Shown here one piece after another: positions 25,041 through 33,898 of a stretch of DNA of 38,926 bases. The DNA lies in assembly GCA_013816615.1 (NCBI GenBank), contig JACDED010000025.1, positions 1 to 38,926 of the forward strand, in the 5' to 3' direction. This stretch comes from Bacteroidota bacterium. Lineage in GTDB: Bacteria; Bacteroidota; Bacteroidia; B-17B0; Aurantibacillaceae. The position numbers and the translations under genes are program-made. The notes beneath the pieces are model-generated. The model saw nothing but the letters and a program-made list of their open reading frames with translations, ran no database searches and was not told where the DNA came from. How positions within the stretch are numbered: the first letter of the stretch is position 1; every line of letters starts with the position of its first letter.

Positions 25041-25847
25041 TTACTTCTCAAGTTCCTTAATAGCATCGCCATAATTTACGAACTCAATTTTATTGCTTTT
25101 TAAATATTCAACCAGCCACATATACCAGTTTAACCAGGTTTTAAACGAATGAGAAAAATAACGGTCATGAAAATCGATACCAAGATATTTTAAATTATGT
25201 TGATTGGCCTGGTCAATTATTTTAAGTGTTTTTTCTTTAGCCTTTTCTAAATTTAATGATTGCCATTTTTTTCCATCTTCAATTATCCATCCATCCATGA
25301 TCTGAAAGGGAAACTCCCACATATTACCAATTTTATAAGGATCTTTAAAAGAGTGTTCAGTGCTATCAAAACTGTATCCTGCTTTATTAAGCATATTAAA
25401 GGTTTGGGCAGAGTTTCTTACGTAATGCATTCTCACACCAAAATTTTTACGATCTGCTAAACCGCCAAACAATTCAAATTCCTTATTAATGAGATCCTGG
25501 TTCTCAAATTCAATTCCGTGTATATTGATCTCGCAATTTCTATGTTTCATTTGCTCTATCCAAAGGAATGCGGCACGGTTTGAATAATTAAGGCCAATGC
25601 CCCTGTTAACGGCAATAAAAAAAGAAGAAGGAACATTATTGATATTATTATAAGTAATTAACTCATCAATATTTTGCCACTTGTTCTTAAAAAAATCTGT
25701 CCAACGCAACATATATTCTCTAAGCGAGATCTTACCTGCCAACAATTCAATATGCATGCGTACCATAAACTTTGGTATGATAGCATCTTTAAACGTATGT
25801 TCTAAAACGCTGATATGATCAATATCGTGGGATATTATAGCTTTCAT
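25041..25847 (-). CDS. Polysaccharide-deacetylase-like (NodB-fold) protein
   Basis: The 268 residues fit a carbohydrate-esterase-4-like barrel. The N-terminal SHDIDH (H7, D8, D10) is the catalytic/metal Asp block, INIHG (H110) is the second metal motif, GVRMHYVR (138-144) supplies the conserved Arg, WEFPFQ (177-182) is the motif-4 region and GIDFHDRYF (223-231) carries the late His. There is no signal peptide, so it would act in the cytoplasm on a precursor or be a divergent member. Such genes often accompany capsule or O-antigen loci. It begins 6 bp after the upstream acyltransferase-like gene and is the last intact gene of the locus. The LytTR remnant abuts its stop codon. Confidence 0.78.
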   Translation of the reverse strand: MKAIISHDIDHISVLEHTFKDAIIPKFMVRMHIELLAGKISLREYMLRWTDFFKNKWQNIDELITYNNINNVPSSFFIAVNRGIGLNYSNRAAFLWIEQMKHRNCEINIHGIEFENQDLINKEFELFGGLADRKNFGVRMHYVRNSAQTFNMLNKAGYSFDSTEHSFKDPYKIGNMWEFPFQIMDGWIIEDGKKWQSLNLEKAKEKTLKIIDQANQHNLKYLGIDFHDRYFSHSFKTWLNWYMWLVEYLKSNKIEFVNYGDAIKELEK

Positions 25848-25853
25848 AACGTG

Positions 25854-26762
25854 TTAGCCTTTCTTTCCTTTTAAAACATTTATCACTTTAGGCAAACGAT
25901 TTACCTTTAAGAAATTATAATCCAACTGATCGCCGCCCAAACCACTGTAAAAACCAGCAAGTCCGGCATTTCCGCCTCCACCAAAATCAAAAACATTTGC
26001 TTTTTTTTCAAAATACTTAATGGCAAAATCAATTAATAAATGCATACTGCCATTGTTTTCTTTTTTATCAAAACTGGTTCCTTTTAAATACAAGACATGC
26101 GCCTTATTAAAAACAAAATGCCCAAGCGCCTTTATATTATTCCCGGCATCTACGGTTTTAAAAGTAATGATCTGCTCGTGCTTTATACAGCTTGCCAGCA
26201 ATGTATTAAAGATCCTTACAACCGAACTATCAAGCCCAATTTCTTTTGTAAGAAAAGGATCTATCCATTTTTTAGAAAGAGAACTGATTTCCTTTGGATC
26301 CACTTTTTCAACGGTGAAATTACTTTCTTTGGCTTTTTTTATATTGCGTTTTGTATTTTGATTATAGGTGTATCCTTTTTTATAATCAATAATAAATGTT
26401 CTCTTTTGATTTAGTCCCCTTACTTTTAAATTGTTTGAAGCATTTAACTCTATCTCAATTAATTTAAAATTTGTAGTAATGTAATTATAAAATGCGAGTT
26501 CGATCTCTTCGGTTATTTTGCCAAAAGCCCCTAACTGAGAGGTAAACGAAGGTTGTGGCAAATATTTAAAACCTAATTTTCTTTTTGCAGTTAAAGGAAA
26601 AACACTTTCGTAATTTCCAATTACGAGTGCATCCCAATTAGGAGAAGTTGCATTTAAATAAAAAGATTGCGCAAAAACCCAAGGGCAGGGAGAAGATAAA
26701 ATTGTTTTATCCCATTTTTTAAGATCAATATCCTTATGCTTTATGAGCTGCACTTTATCCAT
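25854..26762 (-). CDS. GNAT/FemAB-like acyl- or aminoacyltransferase
   Basis: The 302 residues resemble the double-GNAT FemAB fold: FPLTAKRKLGFKYLPQPSFT near 55-74, a basic YNQNTKRNIKKAKE block (132-145) where FemAB proteins bind the donor, HFVFNKAHVLYLKGTSFD (about 216-233) and FDFGGGGNAGLAGFYSGLGG near 258-277. Members transfer amino acids from tRNA to peptidoglycan stems or acyl groups to sugars. In a glycan locus it probably decorates an amino-sugar. It overlaps the previous gene by one base (TAATG-type junction). It is a clear relative of the neighbour at 26762-27724, although sequence identity looks modest. Confidence 0.72.
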   Translation of the reverse strand: MDKVQLIKHKDIDLKKWDKTILSSPCPWVFAQSFYLNATSPNWDALVIGNYESVFPLTAKRKLGFKYLPQPSFTSQLGAFGKITEEIELAFYNYITTNFKLIEIELNASNNLKVRGLNQKRTFIIDYKKGYTYNQNTKRNIKKAKESNFTVEKVDPKEISSLSKKWIDPFLTKEIGLDSSVVRIFNTLLASCIKHEQIITFKTVDAGNNIKALGHFVFNKAHVLYLKGTSFDKKENNGSMHLLIDFAIKYFEKKANVFDFGGGGNAGLAGFYSGLGGDQLDYNFLKVNRLPKVINVLKGKKG

Positions 26763-27724
26763 TAAAATATTTCGCGTTTCTTATACTTTAAAAGAATTTC
26801 TAATGGCAAAATAGCCTTGTTTACAGTATAATATGGGATAAGTTCAGGCCCAAAACCACGGAAGAATTTCTCAACACCTTTTAGCATTGAGCCTTCAAAA
26901 TCAAAAGTAGTACATCCTATTTCTTTTGCTTTTTCGATACTTTTCTGGATCAATAAATTATTTACACCTTGTATGCCTGAATTTTTATCCGTGCCTCCCA
27001 ATAAATAATAACAATTGTTTTTATCATACACACAAAAAACAGCGCCATAAAACTTATCATCCTTTTTTGCAATTAAGCCAAAAGAATTAGAAGCATCTGA
27101 GAATTGAAGGAATATATTTTTAAGCTCTTCTTCGTAAACGTTTGCCCCTGCTGATTTTAAAGAACCTTTAAAGAATTTATAAAGTTCTTCGCGACTGATC
27201 GAATCTTCAGTAACAACAATTTCTTCTTTAATTGCTTTATTAATTACATTCCTGTGTTTGGTATCAAAATTACTTTTGATATCTTCTATTGTTCTATTTA
27301 GATCTATGCGATATGTGTAATTAGGTATTACTTTATATTTATCCCAAATAAATGGTTGCAGATCTATTATATCAGATGGAAAAGCCAAAATGGTTAATGA
27401 ACTTTTTTGCGCGTTAAAATAAGTGCAAATATCATTCATTACTTCTTTAGAAAAATTATTGCCGGATGACCTGTTCTTGCTTTCAGAAACAAAAAACAAA
27501 CCGCAATGTGGTGTATAAGGCGGGAGTTTTATAAAATTAAAGCCGTACTTCCTGGTCTTTAAAAAATAAAAGCCGCCAATTAACTGGTGTTCATCTTTAA
27601 ATATACCTATCAACTCTAATTGTTGTCCGTAAACAGAAAGCCATTTTTTAGAACCAAAAACGCCAATGGCAGGTTCAGCCTTTTCTGTAAACAGGTCAAT
27701 ATCTTTAATTGGTTTTAAGATCAC
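26762..27724 (-). CDS. FemAB-like GNAT transferase
   Basis: The 320 residues show the peptidoglycan-bridge/BioF2-type GNAT pattern: YRIDLNRTIEDIKSNFDTKH and RNVINKAIKEEI (basic donor-binding helix), FYGAVFCVYDKNNCYYLLGG, TDKNSGIQGVNNLLIQKSIE and TFDFEGSMLKGVEKFFRGFG. The last block, with F.F.GS...GV..F...FG, is typical of the family. The start is GTG at 27724, 20 bp inside the end of the GT4 gene, so translation is coupled. Two adjacent FemAB-like genes plus a deacetylase suggest that an N-acetylated sugar is deacetylated and then re-acylated with something else (inference). Confidence 0.78.
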   Translation of the reverse strand: MILKPIKDIDLFTEKAEPAIGVFGSKKWLSVYGQQLELIGIFKDEHQLIGGFYFLKTRKYGFNFIKLPPYTPHCGLFFVSESKNRSSGNNFSKEVMNDICTYFNAQKSSLTILAFPSDIIDLQPFIWDKYKVIPNYTYRIDLNRTIEDIKSNFDTKHRNVINKAIKEEIVVTEDSISREELYKFFKGSLKSAGANVYEEELKNIFLQFSDASNSFGLIAKKDDKFYGAVFCVYDKNNCYYLLGGTDKNSGIQGVNNLLIQKSIEKAKEIGCTTFDFEGSMLKGVEKFFRGFGPELIPYYTVNKAILPLEILLKYKKREIF

Positions 27725-28826
27725 TTTTACTTTTTTCTTTAGTTAATATTTTTGAATATTCATCGATCATTTGTTGCAGATTATTTTGCCAGTTGTATTT
27801 TTCTATAACATGTATTCTTGCATTTACTGCAATTTGATCATATAAATTTTTATCTGTTATTAAACGTTCTATTCCATTTGCCGTAGCTTCTACATCACCA
27901 ATATTTACTTTCAGTCCAACGCTATCATCTTTTACAACTTCTTTTAATCCACCTACATTTGTTACAATAACCGGGATCTCACAAGCCATCGCCTCTACAA
28001 CTGAAACTCCAAAACTTTCGTACTCGCTTATGTTTACAAGCACATCCAACATATTGTAATAATTACTGATCTCTTTAAACGGGATACGGCCTGTAAATAT
28101 TACCTTCTCAAAAATACCCAATTCTTTGCAAAGTTCTTTTAAAGCTTTTTCCTCGGTTCCCTCGCCAATTATCAATAACTTTAAGTTAGCCTGTTTGGGT
28201 AAAACTTTTGCATAGGCTTTTACCAAAACATCAATGTTATAAAGGCTTTCGAGAGGTTTAATACTTCCTAAAACAAAATCATCGGCGCTAAATAACGATT
28301 CCACTTTCTTTGGTTTAAACTCATCAATATTTATCCCAAAAGGAATAACGTTAACAGGTTTATCTATCACCGCATGAATATATTCTTCAATTGTGAACGA
28401 GGTGGCACAAAGCAGATCAGCTTTCTTAAAATTAAATTTTAAAATTGATTTTGCCACAAAATTTTTGTTTGGAAACTTCATTACATCCGAACCCCAGCTT
28501 GAAATAACAAAAGGATGAAACCCTGTTAATGCACCCACAAAGCCATAACTGGTAGCATAATGTGCGTGCAAAATATCCGGTTCAAAATGTTTAATGATCT
28601 TTTTTAAAATGGCAACGTATTTTATATAAGCGAACTTTGTTAAAGTGCTTTCTGCATTTATTTTATTATCGGGCTCAAAAAAAACAGTTATGTTCTCGTG
28701 AACATACCAATCGTAAGATGCTTTGTTAAAACTGAATAAACCTACTTTAATTCCACTGTTTGCAAGGCCCAAAGCCCACTTTTCAGTATGCTCGCTATAC
28801 GTATCGGATAATAACAGGACTTTCAA
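27705..28826 (-). CDS. Glycosyltransferase family 4
   Basis: A retaining GT-B glycosyltransferase of 373 residues. The N-domain has DILHAHYATSYGFVGAL and SSWGSDVMKFPNK; the hinge has IPFGINIDEFKPKK; the C-domain has LLIIGEGTEEKAL and the E-x7-E donor block YESFGVSVVEAMACEIPVIV followed by TNVGGLKEVV. It should add a sugar from an NDP-sugar to a lipid-linked intermediate at the cytoplasmic face. The start is TTG at 28826 because a stop lies two codons upstream and no ATG fits. TTGA overlaps the TGA of the preceding GT2 gene. Donor and linkage cannot be read from sequence. Confidence 0.9.
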   Translation of the reverse strand: MKVLLLSDTYSEHTEKWALGLANSGIKVGLFSFNKASYDWYVHENITVFFEPDNKINAESTLTKFAYIKYVAILKKIIKHFEPDILHAHYATSYGFVGALTGFHPFVISSWGSDVMKFPNKNFVAKSILKFNFKKADLLCATSFTIEEYIHAVIDKPVNVIPFGINIDEFKPKKVESLFSADDFVLGSIKPLESLYNIDVLVKAYAKVLPKQANLKLLIIGEGTEEKALKELCKELGIFEKVIFTGRIPFKEISNYYNMLDVLVNISEYESFGVSVVEAMACEIPVIVTNVGGLKEVVKDDSVGLKVNIGDVEATANGIERLITDKNLYDQIAVNARIHVIEKYNWQNNLQQMIDEYSKILTKEKSKSDLKTN

Positions 28827-29674
28827 AGTAAATTATTTTGTTTTGTAAAGATATAGTTAAATAACTTTTTTTGCGCATAACAATAGGCGAAAAATTTTAA
28901 ACGGTAAACTTCTTTAAATGAGGCTAAAACAAGGAACAACACTATTCTTAACCAAATTTGAATTTGCGTTAAAATAGCGGAACTCACAAGATTAAAGCTT
29001 TGCTTATGTTTTTTAAAGAATTTCAGCTTGCTTATTAATTGATTAGAGATGGCAACGTTGTAATTTTTTTTAGTGGATTGACCATAATCGTGTACAACTG
29101 TCCAACCTGTAAAATAAACGCTTTTTACATTCATTTGATTTGCCCTGAAACACAGATCCACATCATCCATCCAAAATAAATTCTCATCAAGGCCGCCTAG
29201 ATTTTTATAAGTTTGGCTTTTCATTAGTAAACAGGCGCCAGACAGTGCAAAATCATTACCAACTTTTGGTGTATAAAAATAAAGCAGAAAAAAAGTTTCC
29301 ATTAAAATACCCATAACGGTTGGCTGTTTTATTATAGAATCCTGTAGGGTTAGATCAGGATTTAATATCTTTGGGCCGATAATTTGGTTTGGATCTTTTT
29401 GCAATTCAGAAATAGCTTTTGTTATATCGCTATTAATTAATTTTGCATCCGGATTCAACAACAATACATATTCACCTTTACAGATAGCAAAACCCTGGTT
29501 GTTTGCCGCAGAAAAGCCTGCATTGGTTGTATTGGCAATAAATTTAATGTTAGCATCCAAAGCAGGAATTACATCTTTGGTTTTATCTTTGGAAGCATTA
29601 TCTACAATAATAATTTCATAACTGCACTCAACATATTTTTGAATGGAATTTATGGCTTCAATTAAGAAATCCAT
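28823..29674 (-). CDS. Glycosyltransferase family 2, start codon unclear
   Basis: From the first ATG (29674) the product is 283 residues and contains IIIVDNASKDKTKDV, the NTTNAGFSAANNQGF block, LLLNPDAKLI (the DxD-equivalent) and GGLDENLFWMDDVDLCFRAN. It resembles rhamnosyl- or WcaA-like GT2 enzymes with a C-terminal membrane helix (about 241-257). The essential first strand of the GT-A fold lies upstream of this ATG: the same frame reads SIIIVSYNC straight into MDFLIEAINS. The frame is open back to a TAA at 29759, yet it contains no ATG, GTG or TTG. The real start is therefore a rare codon (ATA at 29698 or ATT at 29695), or the original ATG is lost. The coordinates given are from the first ATG and probably miss at least 8 residues. 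Confidence 0.82.
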   Translation of the reverse strand: MDFLIEAINSIQKYVECSYEIIIVDNASKDKTKDVIPALDANIKFIANTTNAGFSAANNQGFAICKGEYVLLLNPDAKLINSDITKAISELQKDPNQIIGPKILNPDLTLQDSIIKQPTVMGILMETFFLLYFYTPKVGNDFALSGACLLMKSQTYKNLGGLDENLFWMDDVDLCFRANQMNVKSVYFTGWTVVHDYGQSTKKNYNVAISNQLISKLKFFKKHKQSFNLVSSAILTQIQIWLRIVLFLVLASFKEVYRLKFFAYCYAQKKLFNYIFTKQNNLL

Positions 29675-29754
29675 ACAGTTGTAACTAACAATAATTATGC
29701 TGAGTGTAGGGCTAATAGTTAGATTTTTAACAAAAATAATCTTAATTTTATAAT

Positions 29755-30897
29755 GTGCTTAAAACTTCTTTAAAAATTGGCTATTTATCTTCGGAAAACC
29801 CCACAAATAAAAAGGTTTGGAGCGGCACGCACTACTCTATCTACAAACACCTTTCCACTTTTGCCGAAGTAACTCCTTTAGGCCCTTACGAGCCAAAATT
29901 AAGGCTATGGATAGCGAAATTTGTTAACCAGTTTTATCTAAAAGTACTTAATAAACGCTACAGTTACAGGCATAGTATATTTATTAGTAAAGGATATGCC
30001 AATTATTTCAATAAAAAATTAAAAGAAAAAAAATACGATTACATTATTGCGCCCGCTGCATCGTGTGAATTAGCGCTTGTTGAAACAGATATTCCTATTA
30101 TTTATATTTCGGATGGCACCTTTGCAAGTTGCTTAAATTATCACGACAGTTTAAAAAACCTGACTGAAAGATCAATTAAAGAAGGAAACTTTATTGAACA
30201 GCAGGCTATACAAAAAAGCAAGTTTGTAATTGTTTCTTCAGAATGGGCTAAAACATCGGCTATGACTGATTACAAAGCCGATTCGGCAAAAGTAAATATC
30301 ATTCCCTTTGGTGCTAATTTTGACCGTTTACCTGAAAAGAATGAGCTTGAATTTTCAGCGCCGGTGGAATGGAAGATCTTATTTGTTGGTGTTTACTGGG
30401 AGAACAAAGGTGGTGACATCGCTTACAACGCCTTTAAATTGCTTTTAGAGAAGGGTTACAACGTTTCGTTAACTGTTTTAGGTTGTATTCCTCCTGCGCA
30501 GTTCAGTCATCCTAAAATGGACGTTATTTCTTTTATTGATAAGAACGATCCAAAAGGACAGGAAGAGTTGAACACTATCTATAAACAACATCATTTTTTA
30601 ATATTACCTACCCGCTTTGATTGCACACCAATTGTAATTAATGAAGCCAGCGCTTACGGAATGCCTTGCATTGTTTCGAATACGGGTGGTGTTGCCGGGC
30701 ATTTAAAAGAAGAGAAGAACGGTTTTTTGGTTGATTATTCTGACAAAGGAAAAGGTTATGCAGAAACGATCTCCCGTTTAATTGATCATCCAGCGGAATA
30801 CACAGAGTTGAGAAAAGAAACACGGAAATTGTATGACGAATTACTTAACTGGAATAACTGGACTAGCCAGTTAAAAAAAATAATAGAAAATTCTTAA
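29755..30897 (+). CDS. Glycosyltransferase family 4 (plus strand)
   Basis: The 380 residues form a GT-B enzyme: N-terminal IGYLSSENPTNKKVWSGTHY with an acceptor loop, NIIPFGANFDRLP at the linker, KILFVGVYWENKGGDIAYNA and RFDCTPIVINEASAYGMPCI followed by VSNTGGVAGHL as the donor-binding block. The start is GTG at 29755, since an in-frame stop at 29743 excludes an upstream ATG. It is the only plus-strand gene of the polysaccharide locus, divergent from the GT2 gene (80 bp, starts overlapping in the open frames) and convergent with the larger GT block across the palindromic element. Confidence 0.88.
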   Translation: MLKTSLKIGYLSSENPTNKKVWSGTHYSIYKHLSTFAEVTPLGPYEPKLRLWIAKFVNQFYLKVLNKRYSYRHSIFISKGYANYFNKKLKEKKYDYIIAPAASCELALVETDIPIIYISDGTFASCLNYHDSLKNLTERSIKEGNFIEQQAIQKSKFVIVSSEWAKTSAMTDYKADSAKVNIIPFGANFDRLPEKNELEFSAPVEWKILFVGVYWENKGGDIAYNAFKLLLEKGYNVSLTVLGCIPPAQFSHPKMDVISFIDKNDPKGQEELNTIYKQHHFLILPTRFDCTPIVINEASAYGMPCIVSNTGGVAGHLKEEKNGFLVDYSDKGKGYAETISRLIDHPAEYTELRKETRKLYDELLNWNNWTSQLKKIIENS

Positions 30898-30900
30898 AAA

Positions 30901-31053
30901 TTTAACCATATAGGCACATAGCTGATTTTTTAGAGAGAAACCGCTATTTTGCAAAAGAAAATCATAGTATAGTTTTTTCGATAAATCGAAAAAAACTATG
31001 TTTAACTCTGATTTATTCTAATGAAAAACCACTATGTTTCTATGTGGTTTATT
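30901..31053. repeat. Palindromic intergenic element (MITE/REP-like)
   Basis: The gap between convergent genes is filled by a symmetric element. Its left end (30902-30921) and right end (31032-31051) are inverted copies matching at 16 of 20 positions, of the form TTAACCATATAGGCACATAG versus TAAACCACATAGAAACATAG. Inside lie an almost perfect long hairpin (30969-30999) and a short hairpin at the right end (AAACCAC at 31026, GTGGTTT at 31044). Strings such as AACCACATAG...CATAG recur between genes in Bacteroidota from my general knowledge. It codes for nothing I can see, so it would be a non-autonomous repeat. Confidence 0.6.
30969..30999. terminator. Bidirectional hairpin at the convergent gene ends
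   Basis: Arms ATAGTTTTTTCGAT and ATCGAAAAAAACTAT pair fully apart from a single bulged A, with an AA loop. It has A/T runs in both arms, so either strand's RNA folds similarly. It lies 71 bp after the plus-strand GT4 stop and 59 bp after the minus-strand GT2 stop, which fits a shared transcription stop. Neither side is followed by a long T run, so terminator strength is uncertain. Confidence 0.5.
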
Positions 31054-31058
31054 AGTAC

Positions 31059-32087
31059 TTAGGCTTTCCTGAATTTACGGATCAGACATTTAGTAAGCAG
31101 CTTACTTTTTTTATCCAATGTTACTTTTGTCACTTTTGAAAGCATAGATCTTGAATACAGGCTATAGGCAGCAATTCCAAGATTTGAATAACCACAACTA
31201 TCAAACCAGAACTTGTGTAAGAATAAATTAAACGAATTTTCTTTAAATGCTTGATTCTTTATATTCTGATCTTTTAAATGCAACAATAACCTCTCTATCT
31301 TTTCAAGTGTGTCGATAGAAGTAATAAAAACGTTATTACCAATTATGTTTAATACAGCAAATTGTTCTTCAGATAATTCGTACTTAAGCTGATCACAATA
31401 TTCTTTTCTTATTCTTTCGCTAATGCCAAGTTGCGTAGACCTATTTTGAGTACTTATCTGCGAAGCGTGCGAACGGTATTTTAATAAAGGCTCAGGTATA
31501 TTTCTGAATTCACCATGAAAGGCAAGATCTGTCCATAATTTATAATCCTCTGCATGAACATAACTGCTGTTATAAGACAAATTCTTCTCAGCGAAAATAT
31601 TTTTCATCATCACCGTAGGATGACAAAAACAAGGCGAGAAAAGTAACATCGCCTTTTGAAAATCGCTGTTATTCTTGTTCTTTTTATGAGCTGTTTTTTT
31701 ATCTGTAAGTAAAAAATAATCACTTCCAATAACAACTGCATTGGGGTTTACTTCAAATTCTTTCACCTGCAATTCCAATCGCTGTGGTAAGGCTACATCA
31801 TCAGCATCCATGCGGGCAATATATTTTCCTTTGGCAATTTTCAAACCATTGTTCAATGAACTGATCAAACCACTGTTTGCTTCGTTCTTTATAAAAACAA
31901 TGCGCGGGTCTTTGAATGAAAGAATTATTTTTTCCGAATCGTCTGTAGAACCATCATTTACAATTAAGAATTCAAGATCAGAAAACGTTTGATCTAAAAT
32001 ACTCTTAATAGCTTCCTGCAAATACTTAGCCCCGTTATACACAGGCATAAGTACAGAAACTGTTGGCGTTTTTATATTTTTATCCAA
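31059..32087 (-). CDS. Glycosyltransferase family 2
   Basis: An inverting GT-A glycosyltransferase of 342 residues. Motifs are VSVLMPVYNGAKYLQEAI (first strand and helix), LIVNDGSTDDSEKI, SSLNNGLKIAKGKYIARMDA followed by DDVALPQRL (the DxD metal site) and AEDYKLWTDLAFHGEF (late ED block). The C-terminal 100 residues are helical and basic. The start must be TTG at 32087, because the first ATG falls inside the first strand. It overlaps the fucosyltransferase gene by 16 bp. It is the last gene of the upstream GT block before the palindromic element. Confidence 0.9.
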   Translation of the reverse strand: MDKNIKTPTVSVLMPVYNGAKYLQEAIKSILDQTFSDLEFLIVNDGSTDDSEKIILSFKDPRIVFIKNEANSGLISSLNNGLKIAKGKYIARMDADDVALPQRLELQVKEFEVNPNAVVIGSDYFLLTDKKTAHKKNKNNSDFQKAMLLFSPCFCHPTVMMKNIFAEKNLSYNSSYVHAEDYKLWTDLAFHGEFRNIPEPLLKYRSHASQISTQNRSTQLGISERIRKEYCDQLKYELSEEQFAVLNIIGNNVFITSIDTLEKIERLLLHLKDQNIKNQAFKENSFNLFLHKFWFDSCGYSNLGIAAYSLYSRSMLSKVTKVTLDKKSKLLTKCLIRKFRKA

Positions 32088-32956
32088 TTGTTTGGTATAA
32101 GATCGTTAGTGTTAATTTTTTTATCGACAAACCAGTTTTTTGGTGCTATTACAGTTTTCATTTGATATTGATTTAACCATGCACCCCACCAGCTAAAACT
32201 ACTGTTGGCAATAATATTATGTTTGCAATGGCTCATTAATATTAATTCTTCCTGGGTACTGATGCCTTTTTCTTTTCCTTCAATAAATTCTTTCTTATCA
32301 ATAAAATCAAGATTCTTTTTACACCAATCCATATCATCACTAAAAATAAAAAAAAACGGATCGGTCTCTTTATTTTTAATTTGTTCTATCGCAGCCTTAT
32401 AATAATCAACTTCAAGATACCCGTGAAAATGATTGGCGGATTTTAAACTAACAAAATCGCCACGCCTTACATGTAAAGATACCGAATTTAATTCATTGAT
32501 CTTTTTATCCAATACAGCGGCATTTGCAGACAAAGCTTCCCTTAATGTGATCTCAGCAAGTAATTTTTCTCTAAATGAATTAAAATATTTTTCGCTCTGC
32601 CAATAACCGTTCAAATACGTATTTTTTGGAAGCTTTAAAAATTCAGAATGAAAATTAAAATGATGTTCATTGAATATCATCTTTTTAAATAAAGCCGGAC
32701 TTATTTTTTTTAATCGTCTTATAAATTTATTCTGATCGATATTAAAAATTTTTAATACGTCTTCATTCGCGATTGACACATTAATATTAAACTTTTCCAA
32801 TTCAAACTTACGCTGCGTGTATGCGCCGTTAGAGATCAGTTTTAGATGAGATGTATCAACTATTAATTCTGTTTTATGATAAGTAGCCAAAGCCTTGCCG
32901 GCAGCATATTGAAAGAGCTGATTACCTAATCCACCTATGAGCTTAACTACGATCAT
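32072..32956 (-). CDS. Alpha-1,2-fucosyltransferase (GT11)
   Basis: Transfers L-fucose from GDP-fucose to a terminal galactose or similar sugar in alpha-1,2 linkage. The 294 residues match the GT11 length and signatures: VVKLIGGLGNQLFQYAAGKA (3-22), LHVRRGDFV (161-169, the GDP-fucose-binding HxRRGD), FFFIFSDDMDWCKKNL (201-216) and NIIANSSFSWWGAWLN (247-262). It implies that the cell makes GDP-fucose, though no gmd or fcl is in the window. The gene starts directly after the previous GT2 stop (no gap) and overlaps the next by 16 bp. It implies a fucosylated surface glycan. Confidence 0.93.
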   Translation of the reverse strand: MIVVKLIGGLGNQLFQYAAGKALATYHKTELIVDTSHLKLISNGAYTQRKFELEKFNINVSIANEDVLKIFNIDQNKFIRRLKKISPALFKKMIFNEHHFNFHSEFLKLPKNTYLNGYWQSEKYFNSFREKLLAEITLREALSANAAVLDKKINELNSVSLHVRRGDFVSLKSANHFHGYLEVDYYKAAIEQIKNKETDPFFFIFSDDMDWCKKNLDFIDKKEFIEGKEKGISTQEELILMSHCKHNIIANSSFSWWGAWLNQYQMKTVIAPKNWFVDKKINTNDLIPNNWIKI

Positions 32957-33895
32957 TTAAAAACGTTCTATCTTAAAGATACGCTTATTATAACGGCTTG
33001 TGAGTAATTTCTTTTTGATCTTCTTTAATAAACTGTTTTTTGGAAGATCAATAAAAACATCTTTTAAAAAGCTATCGATAGTGGTTGGCACTTCAACCTC
33101 TGCTTTTAAGCTTTCATAACTATTAACACTAAATTGAACAAATAATTCCTGAAAAAATAAAAGTGAGCTTTTATTATTTAGTTTTTCATTATAAAATGAG
33201 GAGAATAGATTCAAATTCTCTTTTAAGACGAGTTTTTTATCCTGAGAAACTTCCTGTGTAATTTGCGCTTCACCACCATCAACAATAGTTACAAGACCTT
33301 CGGGGATACAGACAAAATTTTTATGCTTCTTTAAATAATTAATATAAAATTCGACATCCACTAACCATTTATAATTTTTATTAAAAACAATGTTCTCGTC
33401 TTTTTTAAACATTACAGCACTTGGTGCTCCAATGCAATTTCTAAAGAATAAAAATTCAGGTTCTATTCTTAATCTTTTTAATTGCACATTGCTTTGCTTA
33501 TGCAAATAATGTTCATTTAATTTTTTAAAATAAATATCCGAGTAAGAAAATACAAGATCAGTTTTTGGGTCAGATGTTAAAGCCGAAACAAACTTCTGAA
33601 GACTTCCTTTCGAAGTAAAATGATCATCGTGATGTAGAATTTTAATAAAATTGCCTTTAGCCAGTTTTATTGCATTGTTCCAATTTTTGGGGCTTCCCAA
33701 AGGGTTTTTATTCTTAAAATAAAAGATCTTTGAATCTTTAAAACTATCAATTATTTCTTTTACGGAATTGTCAGGCGTATCGTCACTCACAATAATTTCA
33801 TAATTGGTATACGATTGCATTAAAACAGATTCAATTGCTTTTTTGAGCAACTCTGGCTGTTTATAAGCAGGTATACAAATTGAAACTAGTGCCAT
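32957..33895 (-). CDS. Glycosyltransferase family 2
   Basis: The 312-residue GT-A enzyme has LVSICIPAYKQPELLKKAIE, YEIIVSDDTPDNSVKEIID, NNAIKLAKGNFIKILHHDDH (HHDD in the metal-site position) and a late WLVDVEFYINYLKKH block. The second half is helical with a basic C-terminus (KKIKKKLLTSRYNKR), which may hold it at the membrane. It starts 3 bp after the preceding gene and abuts the fucosyltransferase start. The sugar specificity is not readable. Confidence 0.88.
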   Translation of the reverse strand: MALVSICIPAYKQPELLKKAIESVLMQSYTNYEIIVSDDTPDNSVKEIIDSFKDSKIFYFKNKNPLGSPKNWNNAIKLAKGNFIKILHHDDHFTSKGSLQKFVSALTSDPKTDLVFSYSDIYFKKLNEHYLHKQSNVQLKRLRIEPEFLFFRNCIGAPSAVMFKKDENIVFNKNYKWLVDVEFYINYLKKHKNFVCIPEGLVTIVDGGEAQITQEVSQDKKLVLKENLNLFSSFYNEKLNNKSSLLFFQELFVQFSVNSYESLKAEVEVPTTIDSFLKDVFIDLPKNSLLKKIKKKLLTSRYNKRIFKIERF

Positions 33896-33898
33896 ACT

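Noticed and set aside
26020-26414. Overlapping plus-strand frames of more than 100 codons opposite the GNAT/FemAB-like gene
   Set aside because: No recognisable domain; antisense to a gene with family motifs and consistent operon spacing.
30898-31058. A small RNA gene or riboswitch in the convergent gap
   Set aside because: The fold is a simple symmetric palindrome with terminal inverted repeats; no known riboswitch core is visible and there is no gene downstream to control.
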